DNA from: Pseudoxanthomonas japonensis
GTDB taxonomy: Bacteria > Pseudomonadota > Gammaproteobacteria > Xanthomonadales > Xanthomonadaceae
DNA length: 64,000 nucleotides
Reading direction: 5' to 3'
Assembly: GCF_010093445.1 (NCBI RefSeq)
Contig: NZ_PDWW01000022.1
Coordinates: 1 to 64,000, forward strand
The notes under the pieces were generated by a model. That model made no database searches and was not told where the DNA came from. It saw only the letters and a program-made list of their open reading frames with translations. Position 1 is the stretch's first letter. The number at the start of each line of letters is the position of its first letter. Shown piece after piece: positions 29,020-37,476 of the stretch. The position numbers were made by a program, and so were the translations under genes.

Positions 29020-29129
29020 GCCGGACCAGATGGGGGCGCGCGTGGGGCGCTGCAAGACGGCCTATTGTAGCGCCCGCGCTCCCGCGACCGCGTTCAGGCC
29101 GTATCCTTGGCGGCCCTGCCGGAGTCTCC

Positions 29130-29543
29130 ATGTCCCCCGCCCCGCGTCGCATTCCCCGCTGGTTGCTTCCCGTGATGCTCGTCGTGGCCAGCGCCTGCGT
29201 GCTGGTGGTCTGGGTGTCGCTGGCGCTCTACCTGGAGCGGCAGACCGGCTGGATGGCCCTGCTGGTCGCGCTGGACGTGGTGCTGGTGCTGCGCCTCGGC
29301 GGGATGGCCGCCGGCACGCGCCGCGCGATGCTGGCCGCAGCGGTCACGGTCGCGGTCTCGGCGCTGGCGCTGTGGACCGTGTCGGCCACGCAGCTCGGAT
29401 TCGCGTTCGGACTGGCGCCCTGGGAATCCGCCCTGCGCCTGGGTGCGCACCACGGCTGGACACTGATTTCCCTCAGCACGACGCCGCTCGATGTCCTGGC
29501 CATGGTCGCGGCCCCGCTGCTGGCGGCCTGGTGGACGCGCTGA
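29130..29543 (+). CDS. Small integral membrane protein of unknown function
   Basis: A 137-residue hydrophobic protein with about four membrane segments: WLLPVMLVVASACVLVVWVS, WMALLVALDVVLVLRLGG, AAAVTVAVSALALWTVSA and LDVLAMVAAPLLAAWWT. No family was recognised. It stands alone between the divergent sufT and the convergent pntB. A strong bidirectional terminator follows at 29616-29640. Confidence 0.7.
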   Translation: MSPAPRRIPRWLLPVMLVVASACVLVVWVSLALYLERQTGWMALLVALDVVLVLRLGGMAAGTRRAMLAAAVTVAVSALALWTVSATQLGFAFGLAPWESALRLGAHHGWTLISLSTTPLDVLAMVAAPLLAAWWTR

Positions 29544-29615
29544 CGGCGCTCCATCCCTGCGACACCGCGGCATCTGTGCGAGGACAGTGCTGATACGGCG
29601 CTCCGTGTCCCGCAA

Positions 29616-29640
29616 AAAAGCCGGGCAGTGCCCGGCTTTT
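29616..29640. terminator. Bidirectional Rho-independent terminator
   Basis: AAAAGCCGGGC and GCCCGGCTTTT form a strong stem around AGT. It lies between the convergent membrane-protein gene and pntB and has A- and T-runs on either side, so it can stop both. Confidence 0.9.
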
Positions 29641-29669
29641 TCCCTGGCTTCACCTGCTGATACGTGGGC

Positions 29670-31057
<1,388 letters not shown>

Positions 31058-31061
<4 letters not shown>

Positions 31062-31567
31062 GCCCGGCTCCCTTCCGACGACGACGCGGATTGCTTGTCC
31101 AACCGATGGTGTTCGCGCATTTCGATGGCGGTCTTCAGCAGGCCGACCATGCCCAGGCCGAAGGCCATCAGGCCCAACGAGAGCTGGTTCACCACCGTGG
31201 AATCGGCCAGGTAGGCGCCGGCCAGGCCGCCAGCCATCGCGCCCAGCGCATAGAGCGCGAGCAGCGCCAGCATCCAGCGCCCCTTGCGCGCGTCCTGCCA
31301 GACGCGCCGCGAGACCTCGTTCTGCGTGCGCGTCGGATCCTGCAGCGAGGACAGGCCGATGCCGACACCGGCATACAGCAGCACATAGTTGGCGTCGTCG
31401 AAGACCGGCGACCAGCCGTCGGCCCCAGCCGTGGCGATCGAGAGGGCCGCCTTCACCGCATACCCCACTGCGACCAGCAGTGCGGGGTATTGCAGGTAAC
31501 TGACCCACTGGAAGACGTCGCGGACCGACAGCGGCTGGCGTGCAGGCATCACCGGCACGCTGCTCAC
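31058..31567 (-). CDS. Membrane protein encoded between pntAb and pntB
   Basis: A 169-residue protein with about four membrane segments: YLQYPALLVAVGYAVKAALS, NYVLLYAGVGIGLSSL, WMLALLALYALGAMAGGLAG and NQLSLGLMAFGLGMVGLLKT. The function is unknown. The start is taken as the GTG at 31565-31567, which overlaps the pntAb stop (GTGA); an ATG at 31547-31549 is the alternative. It overlaps pntB by ATGA at its other end, so it is translated with the transhydrogenase subunits and may be an accessory of the complex (inference). Confidence 0.8.
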
Positions 31568-31860
31568 TTGCCACCCGCGGGCTTGCTGCTCTTGAACATC
31601 TCCAGCATGCGCTCGGTGACCACGTAGCCGCCGGCGGCGTTGCCCGCGCCCAGCAGCACGGCGATGAAGCCGATGGCCTTTTCCAGCGTGGTGTCGGCGT
31701 GGCCCAGCACGACCATCGCGCCGATCAGCACGATGCCGTGGATGAAGTTGGAGCCGGACATCAGCGGCGTATGCAGGATCACCGGCACCCGCGAAATGAT
31801 CACGTGCCCGGCGATGGCCGCCAGCATGAAGATGTACAGCGCCACGAACCCGTCGCTCAT
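31564..31860 (-). CDS. pntAb: NAD(P) transhydrogenase subunit alpha-2 (membrane part of PntA)
   Basis: A 98-residue protein equal to the membrane domain of PntA. It starts MSDGFVALYIFMLAAIAGHV and has the signature RVPVILHTPLMSGSNFIHGI plus IVLIGAMVVLGH. A separate alpha-2 subunit marks the three-gene type of transhydrogenase. The ATG at 31858-31860 was preferred to an in-frame start 24 codons upstream. Its usual partner pntAa is about 2 kb away, on the far side of a plus-strand gene cassette. Confidence 0.94.
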   Translation of the reverse strand: MSDGFVALYIFMLAAIAGHVIISRVPVILHTPLMSGSNFIHGIVLIGAMVVLGHADTTLEKAIGFIAVLLGAGNAAGGYVVTERMLEMFKSSKPAGGK

Positions 31861-32024
31861 CCGCTCCCCCATCCTGTCTGCATGTAGTGGTTGCCGCGCG
31901 GCGCTGCCGCGGCGGCCCCGCATCATAACCATACCTGAACCCGCCAGGGACCCGATGCCATCGCGTCAACCGATGCCGATGCGGGGCGTTTCCATGCCTG
32001 CACCCCACCTCCAAGGACCCGATC

Positions 32025-32360
32025 ATGAAGCGCCTGTCTCTGCTGGGTTTGTCCATCCTGCTGCTGTCCGCCACCGGTGGCGCCTTCGCCGGCGACCTGG
32101 GCGACCGCATCGACCACCGCCTCGACCGTCGCGGCGACCGCGTCGAACATCGCCTGGACGTGCGTGGCGACCGCATCGAGCGCCAGTTCGACCGCCGCGC
32201 GGACCGCGCCGCGCAGCAGGGTCATCCGCACAAGGCCAACCAGCTGGAACGCCGCGGCGACCGCATCGACGCGCGCCTGGATCGCAAGGGCGAGCGCGCC
32301 GAGGCGCGCTGGGACCGTCGCGGCGACCGCATCGATCGCCGCCTCGACCGTCGCGGCTGA
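32025..32360 (+). CDS. Exported protein of 11-residue charged repeats
   Basis: A 111-residue protein with a signal peptide ending TGGAFA. The mature part is made of 11-residue repeats of the form GDRIDxRLDRR (GDRVEHRLDVR, GDRIERQFDRR, and again near the end), giving an alternating Asp/Arg pattern that should form a long amphipathic helix. At DNA level these are 33-base repeats rich in CGTCGCGGCGACCGCATCGA. The function is unknown. It diverges from pntAb and precedes the sigma-factor gene by 23 nt. Confidence 0.75.
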   Translation: MKRLSLLGLSILLLSATGGAFAGDLGDRIDHRLDRRGDRVEHRLDVRGDRIERQFDRRADRAAQQGHPHKANQLERRGDRIDARLDRKGERAEARWDRRGDRIDRRLDRRG

Positions 32361-32383
32361 TTCACGGCACCGGCCGCTAAGCT

Positions 32384-32953
32384 ATGTTGGTGAGCACCCC
32401 TTCCAGTCCGCTGCAGGAAACGTCGTCGCCCGCGCCGCTGGCGGCGACGATCGACCTGTTCCTGGCGGATATCGGACCGCGTGCGTTCCGCTTCGCCGAG
32501 GCCGGCCTGCGCCATCACGAGGACGCGCTGGACGCGGTGCAGGACGCGATGATGAAGATGCTGGCCTATCGCGAGAAGCCGGCCGAGGAGTGGTCGCCGC
32601 TGTTCTGGAGCATCCTGCGCCGGCGCATCGTCGACCTGCAGCGCCGCGCCGGCTTCCGCCTGCGCTGGCTGCTGCCGACCGGCGACCGCGGCGAAGAAGG
32701 TCCGGTGGACTGGGCGCCGGACCACGGTGCCGGCCCCGCGCAGGCGCACGACCAGCGCGAAGCCTACGCACGGCTGGTGCAGGCCCTGCGCGTCCTGCCC
32801 AACCGGCAACGCGAGGCCTTCACCCTGCGCGTACTGGAAGAACTGGATGTCGCCGACACTGCGCGCGCGATGGGTTGCTCGGAGGGATCGGTGAAGACTC
32901 ACCTGTCCCGCGCGCGCGACGCACTGCAGAAACAACTGGAGGAATTCCGATGA
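32384..32953 (+). CDS. ECF-type RNA polymerase sigma factor
   Basis: A 189-residue sigma-70 family protein. Region 2 includes FAEAGLRHHEDALDAVQDAM and SPLFWSILRRRIVDLQRRA. Region 4 includes LVQALRVLPNRQREAFTLRV and DTARAMGCSEGSVKTHLSRA (helix-turn-helix). It probably controls its own operon and envelope genes. The stop overlaps the next gene, a single-pass membrane protein, by ATGA, a typical sigma/anti-sigma arrangement. The target promoters cannot be told. Confidence 0.88.
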   Translation: MLVSTPSSPLQETSSPAPLAATIDLFLADIGPRAFRFAEAGLRHHEDALDAVQDAMMKMLAYREKPAEEWSPLFWSILRRRIVDLQRRAGFRLRWLLPTGDRGEEGPVDWAPDHGAGPAQAHDQREAYARLVQALRVLPNRQREAFTLRVLEELDVADTARAMGCSEGSVKTHLSRARDALQKQLEEFR

Positions 32954-33345
32954 ACCCCGCCCACGACAACGGCCATGACGTGGACCGGCAGGCCCGTCGC
33001 CTGCACCAGGCCGCACTGGCGCAAGTGTCGCCGCAGACGCTGATGCGCCTGCGCGGCGCGCGCCATGAGGCTGGCCTGCAGGCGTCGCCCGGTCGTGGCC
33101 GCACATGGCGCTGGTTGACGGCGACCGCGTTCTCGGCGGTGCTGGCAGTGGGCATCGGCCTGCAATGGCTGCCCCGCACCCCGGCCGTTCCCGCGTCGAC
33201 CCCGGTGGCCGCCGCCGTCCCGTCCGATGGCGATGCCATCGCGGACGAACTGGGCGTCGCCGGCACGTTCGACGAGGATCCCGATCTTTACCTGTGGCTG
33301 GCCTCTGCCGAGGCACAGCCCCTTGCCATGGAGTCGACCCGATGA
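32950..33345 (+). CDS. Single-pass membrane protein, possible anti-sigma factor
   Basis: A 131-residue protein. The N-terminal 55 residues are soluble, one transmembrane segment (WLTATAFSAVLAVGIGLQWL) follows, and the C-terminal part is acidic (ELGVAGTFDEDPDLYLWLAS). Its position and topology suit an anti-sigma factor, but no zinc-binding HxxxCxxC motif is visible, so this is inference. It overlaps the sigma gene and the DUF3106 gene by ATGA at both ends. Confidence 0.65.
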   Translation: MNPAHDNGHDVDRQARRLHQAALAQVSPQTLMRLRGARHEAGLQASPGRGRTWRWLTATAFSAVLAVGIGLQWLPRTPAVPASTPVAAAVPSDGDAIADELGVAGTFDEDPDLYLWLASAEAQPLAMESTR

Positions 33346-33785
33346 AGGTCCTTGCCCTTCGTGTCCTTGCCCTCGGCCTGGCACTCGCAGCCGGCCAAGC
33401 GCTCGCCCAGACATCCCCTGCCCCGCTGCCGACGTGGGACAAGCTGACGCCGCAACAGCGCGAGGCGTTGATCGCGCCCGTGCGCGACCGCTGGAACCGG
33501 GAGCCGGAAGATCGGGCCCGCATGCTGGAACGTGCGCAGCGCTGGCAGGCGATGACGCCCGAGCAGCGCGCGCAGGCCCGCCATGGCATGAAGCGTTTCG
33601 AGGACATGAGCCCCGGCCAGCGCCGCGAGGCGCGCGCCCTCTACGGCCACATGAAGACGCTGACGCCAGAACAGCGCAACGCATTGCGCGAGCAGTGGAA
33701 GAAGATGACGCCCGAGCAGCGCGAGGCCTGGATGCGCGACAACGCACCGCCGCCGCGCGACCGCGACCGGCGGCCGGAGCACTGA
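33342..33785 (+). CDS. DUF3106 periplasmic protein
   Basis: A 147-residue protein with a signal peptide ending GQALAQ. The mature part repeats the motif LTPEQRxAxxxxW (for example LTPQQREALIAPVRDRW and MTPEQRAQARHGMKRFEDMS), the mark of DUF3106. The C-terminus is Pro/Arg-rich. The function is unknown. DUF3106 genes often follow a sigma/anti-sigma pair in this group and may be part of an envelope response. The stop is only 4 bases from the convergent pntAa stop. Confidence 0.82.
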   Translation: MKVLALRVLALGLALAAGQALAQTSPAPLPTWDKLTPQQREALIAPVRDRWNREPEDRARMLERAQRWQAMTPEQRAQARHGMKRFEDMSPGQRREARALYGHMKTLTPEQRNALREQWKKMTPEQREAWMRDNAPPPRDRDRRPEH

Positions 33786-33789
33786 CGGA

Positions 33790-34896
33790 TCAGGCGGCGG
33801 CGTTCGCCGCCGCTGGCCGCTCCGGCCACACCGTCTTCGCCAGCAGTTCGTCGTCCCAGTCGAACTGCAGCGCGCCGTCCTTGACGAACAGCGCGACGAA
33901 ATTCAGTACGTTGCGGGCGTACATCTCGCTGGCGTGCACGGCACCGAGGCTGGCGAGATTCAGCGGGCCGGCGATCGTCACGCCGTGGTGCGCATAGGTT
34001 TCGCCGGGACGGGTCAGTTCGCAGTTGCCGCCGGTTTCGGCGGCGAGGTCGACGATGACGCTGCCGGGCTTCATGCCGTCGACCATCGCCGTGGTGATGA
34101 TCTTCGGCGCGGGCCGACCCGGCACGGCGGCGGTGCAGACCACCACGTCGATGCCCTTGAGGTGATCGGCCAGGCGCTGCTGCTGCAGCGCGCGTTCTTC
34201 TTCGGTCAGCTGGCGGGCATAGCCGCCCTCGCCTGCCGCGCTGACGCCGAGATCGAGGAACTTGCCGCCCAGCGATTCGATCTGTTCGCGCGTCTCCGGG
34301 CGCACGTCGAAGCCCTCGACCTGCGCGCCGAGCCGCTTGGCGGTGGCCACGCCCTGCAGGCCGGCGACGCCGGCGCCGACGATCAGCACCTTGGACGGCC
34401 GGATCGTGCCGGCCGCCGTGGTCAGCATCGGGAAGAAGCGCGGTGCCAGCTGCGCGGCGATCAGCACCGCCTTGTAGCCGGCCATGCCCGCCTGGGAGCT
34501 CAACACATCCATCGCCTGTGCACGCGTCGTGCGCGGCAGCCGTTCGAGCGGGAACGCCTGGATGCCCTTCGCCTGCAGCGCCTCGGCACGCGCCGCGTCC
34601 GCCGTGGGCTGCAGCACGCCGACCAGCGTGGCGCCGGTCTTGAAGTCCGCGATGGCGTCGGGTGACGGCGGCTGCACGCACAGCAGCAGGTCGGCGCTGT
34701 CGCGGCCCTGCGCGTCGACGAGTCCGGCGCCGGCATCGGCGTAGGCCGCATCGACGAAACCTGCGCCATCGCCGGCGCCGCGCTCCACGAGCACGCGCGC
34801 ACCGGCGGCGATCAGCTTCTTGACGGTTTCCGGTGTCGCGGCCACGCGGCGCTCGCCGGCCGCGGCTTCCTTCAGTACCCGAACTTCTACCGCCAT
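33790..34896 (-). CDS. pntAa: NAD(P) transhydrogenase subunit alpha-1 (soluble part of PntA)
   Basis: The NAD(H)-binding domain I of transhydrogenase. The protein is 368 residues, related to alanine dehydrogenase. It starts MAVEVRVLKEAAAGERRVA. SSQAGMAGYKAVLIAAQLAP and the Rossmann loop KVLIVGAGVAGLQGVATAKR are visible, and MKPGSVIVDLAAETGGNCEL is a family signature. In most genomes it lies directly before pntAb. Here a 1.8-kb plus-strand cassette separates them, and pntAa instead follows a DUF1631 gene by 74 nt. Confidence 0.95.
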   Translation of the reverse strand: MAVEVRVLKEAAAGERRVAATPETVKKLIAAGARVLVERGAGDGAGFVDAAYADAGAGLVDAQGRDSADLLLCVQPPSPDAIADFKTGATLVGVLQPTADAARAEALQAKGIQAFPLERLPRTTRAQAMDVLSSQAGMAGYKAVLIAAQLAPRFFPMLTTAAGTIRPSKVLIVGAGVAGLQGVATAKRLGAQVEGFDVRPETREQIESLGGKFLDLGVSAAGEGGYARQLTEEERALQQQRLADHLKGIDVVVCTAAVPGRPAPKIITTAMVDGMKPGSVIVDLAAETGGNCELTRPGETYAHHGVTIAGPLNLASLGAVHASEMYARNVLNFVALFVKDGALQFDWDDELLAKTVWPERPAAANAAA

Positions 34897-34970
34897 TGCG
34901 CCCCTCGTCGTTAGGTCACCCGAGCGGCGATGCTAACAGAGCGCGGCAGCGCCGCGCGGAGGCGATCCGG

Positions 34971-37292
34971 TCAGGCGGGCGCGGCAGCCGAGGGAACCGG
35001 TTCGAGGCGTTCGATCACGCCCTGCATGGCACTGTCGAACGCATCCTCGCTCTGGTGCGTGCGCAGGCGGCCCAGCCGCACCATCGCCGCCAGTTCTTCC
35101 GGCGACGCCACGCAGAACCGCACGCCGCGACGGTTGACGAACAGCAGGCGCGAGGAGATCGGGCTGACCCACGACAGCTTGCCGGCCTGCACCTTGTTGT
35201 CCTTGTCGATGAAGTCCAGCCAGGTGCCGATCGGCAGGCCGCGGAAATGGTCCGCATCGCTGTGGTCGAAATCGAGCGTATCGGCCCCCGCCACCAGCTG
35301 GATCGGCGTGGTCTCCTCATCGACGACCGGCTTGGGCAACACCACCTGCGGCAGTTCCGGCAAGGCCTTCTCCAGGTCCGGGCGCGCGGCGGCCACGGCC
35401 TGCAGCGTGTCGTGCAGCGCGTCGACCGCACCGGCGGCGGCGTCCTGGTTCATGCCGACGCTGGCGAACACCTTGAGCATCTGCGGGCGCCAGGCCTGCA
35501 GCCACGGCTTGCCGACCACGTGGCGCTGCGCCTCGGTCAGTTCCTCGAGCACGCCATCGGCCAGCGCCAGCGATTCGCGCAGGCCGTCGCCTTCGTCGCC
35601 TTCGCGCAGCACCGTCATGGTGACGTGGTGCGCCCAGGGCTGGCGCAGGAAGTCCTCGATCGCCTGCGGCACGCGGCGGTCGGCCAGGCGCTCGTCCAGT
35701 TCGGACGTCATGCGCGCGCGCGCGGCTTCCAGGCGCTCTTGGCCACGCTGGATCTCGGCGGCGCGGCGTTCGGCGATCTCGATGCGCCGGCGGTGCTGTT
35801 CCAGGAACGCGCGGAACTCCTCTTCCAGCGTGAGGAAGATCGCCAGGTTCTCGTTGAATTCGGCGACCAGGCGGTCGACGACCTCCTCCACCTTGGTCAG
35901 CAGCGTGCGCTCGGCGGCGCTCTCGCCGTTGTTGCCCTCGCAGGCCTCGGCCAGCACGTTGAGCAGGCGGCGCGCCGGATGGGTCTTCTGCACGAACATG
36001 CGGCGGTCCAGCAGCGCCACCTTGACGAACGGCACCACCAGGCGGCCGATCAGTTCGCGCGGGCGGCCTTCCAGGTCGCGTTCGTCCAGCATCACATCGA
36101 ACAGCATGCCGACCAGGTCGATGGCGTCCTCGTCGACCGGCGCGAGGCGCGCCTGCGACGGATCCACGCCCAACTGGGTGGCGCTGCTCAGCACTTCGTT
36201 CTTCAGCCGCTGCGACAGCGACTCGCCGGTGTCGCCGATGGCCGCCCGCAGCGTCGCGCTGGGCGAGGCCTGCAGCAGCGACAGCACCGACAGCATCTCG
36301 CGCTGCGACAGGTCGCGCTGGCGGGGATCGACGGCGCGCGCCTCCGGCGCATCGGCGGCATCGCGGCCGCGCCGGGACTCCTGCAGCAGGTGGTGCAGGG
36401 CTTCCAGCAGCACGCCCTGCGCACCGGGCGCGGATCCGTAGCCCGCTGGCGCGTCGCCGAAGCCCGCCGCGGCCGGCGCGGCCTGGGTGGCCTGCAAGCC
36501 ACGGCTGACGCCTGCCATGCGGTTGAGGAATCGCGCCGCCCACGCGGGTGCGCCGGGCTCTTCGCCTTCGCCCGCGGCATCCAGGTCCTGCACCGCTTCG
36601 CCCACCGACGATGCGGCGGCGGCCGGCGGCCGGCGTGCCGGCAGTTCCGGCATCACGCCGACCTGCATCAGGCGCTGGTCGAGCGATGCGTAGATGCGGG
36701 CGATGGCGGGCACCAGGTCGCGCTCGCACAACTTGATCACCACCAGCCGGACGTCGGGCGCCAGGTCGCAGGCGACGAAGGCCTGGTGGACGGCGACACC
36801 GATGTGCTCCGGGCCGATGGGATTGAGGTCGCTGTCGAGCGTGATGTCGCCGGCGATCCAGCCGAGCCGGCGGTCCAGTCGCCCCAGCACGGGCTTGCAC
36901 TCGCGCTGGATGACGCTGGCGAGATTGCGCACTGCCAAGCGCGACTCGAGTTCCTGTTCGGACACCAGACTCAACGTATCGTCCGCCGACTCCAGGAACA
37001 CGCGCTCCGCGGGCGACGGCTGGCCCGCCTCGAGCGCCTTCCACGAACGCTGCAGCTGGCCGCGGAAACGCCCGATGATGTCCTCGCGACGACGGCGCAG
37101 TTCGCGCATCGCGTCGAGGAACGCCATCTGCGAAGGACCCGCGCGTTCGGCGCGGTCGAACAACGCATCGTCGAACCGGCCCAGCGCCACCGCGAAGGCA
37201 TCGACCAGCGGCGGGACGGAGGCGTCGCGCGCCTGCTCCAGCAGGCGCGTGTCGCGCCCGGGGCGGTCGGCGATGTTCAGGACATTCGACAT
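34971..37292 (-). CDS. DUF1631 family protein (copy A)
   Basis: A 773-residue soluble, mostly helical protein. Shared blocks with copy B at 37.5-39.7 kb include DAIDLVGMLFDVMLDERDLE, RRLLNVLAEACEGNNGESAA and VEEVVDRLVAEFNENLAIFL. The C-terminal 110 residues (GTWLDFIDKDNKVQAGKLSW then RLLFVNRRGVRF) look like a PilZ-type beta barrel, suggesting c-di-GMP binding or a related role (inference). The ATG of MSNVLNIADRPGRD was chosen; the long upstream extension is not conserved-looking. No function is established. Confidence 0.82.
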   Translation of the reverse strand: MSNVLNIADRPGRDTRLLEQARDASVPPLVDAFAVALGRFDDALFDRAERAGPSQMAFLDAMRELRRRREDIIGRFRGQLQRSWKALEAGQPSPAERVFLESADDTLSLVSEQELESRLAVRNLASVIQRECKPVLGRLDRRLGWIAGDITLDSDLNPIGPEHIGVAVHQAFVACDLAPDVRLVVIKLCERDLVPAIARIYASLDQRLMQVGVMPELPARRPPAAAASSVGEAVQDLDAAGEGEEPGAPAWAARFLNRMAGVSRGLQATQAAPAAAGFGDAPAGYGSAPGAQGVLLEALHHLLQESRRGRDAADAPEARAVDPRQRDLSQREMLSVLSLLQASPSATLRAAIGDTGESLSQRLKNEVLSSATQLGVDPSQARLAPVDEDAIDLVGMLFDVMLDERDLEGRPRELIGRLVVPFVKVALLDRRMFVQKTHPARRLLNVLAEACEGNNGESAAERTLLTKVEEVVDRLVAEFNENLAIFLTLEEEFRAFLEQHRRRIEIAERRAAEIQRGQERLEAARARMTSELDERLADRRVPQAIEDFLRQPWAHHVTMTVLREGDEGDGLRESLALADGVLEELTEAQRHVVGKPWLQAWRPQMLKVFASVGMNQDAAAGAVDALHDTLQAVAAARPDLEKALPELPQVVLPKPVVDEETTPIQLVAGADTLDFDHSDADHFRGLPIGTWLDFIDKDNKVQAGKLSWVSPISSRLLFVNRRGVRFCVASPEELAAMVRLGRLRTHQSEDAFDSAMQGVIERLEPVPSAAAPA

Positions 37293-37476
37293 GCGCAGGG
37301 GTCCCGCCCGGGGGGGCGAAGGAAAGGTGGGGGAGGCGGACGGGGATCCGCAGCGACATCGTAGGAAATCCGGCTTGCGGACGACCGTGATGGCCTCGGC
37401 AGTTTGATGTCGCGCACCACGATACCCCACGCACAACCGCCGCGGCACGCGGCTTGCATGCGCGCCATCCGCCGCG

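Noticed and set aside
32097-32360. 33-base tandem repeats considered as a CRISPR array
   Set aside because: The repeats have no unique spacers, stay in frame and encode an 11-residue protein repeat after a signal peptide.
34833-37364. Open frame of 843 codons on the plus strand opposite the first DUF1631 gene
   Set aside because: It is antisense to a clearly conserved gene, has low-complexity Arg/Gln/His-rich composition and no domain. It is an effect of high-GC codon use.
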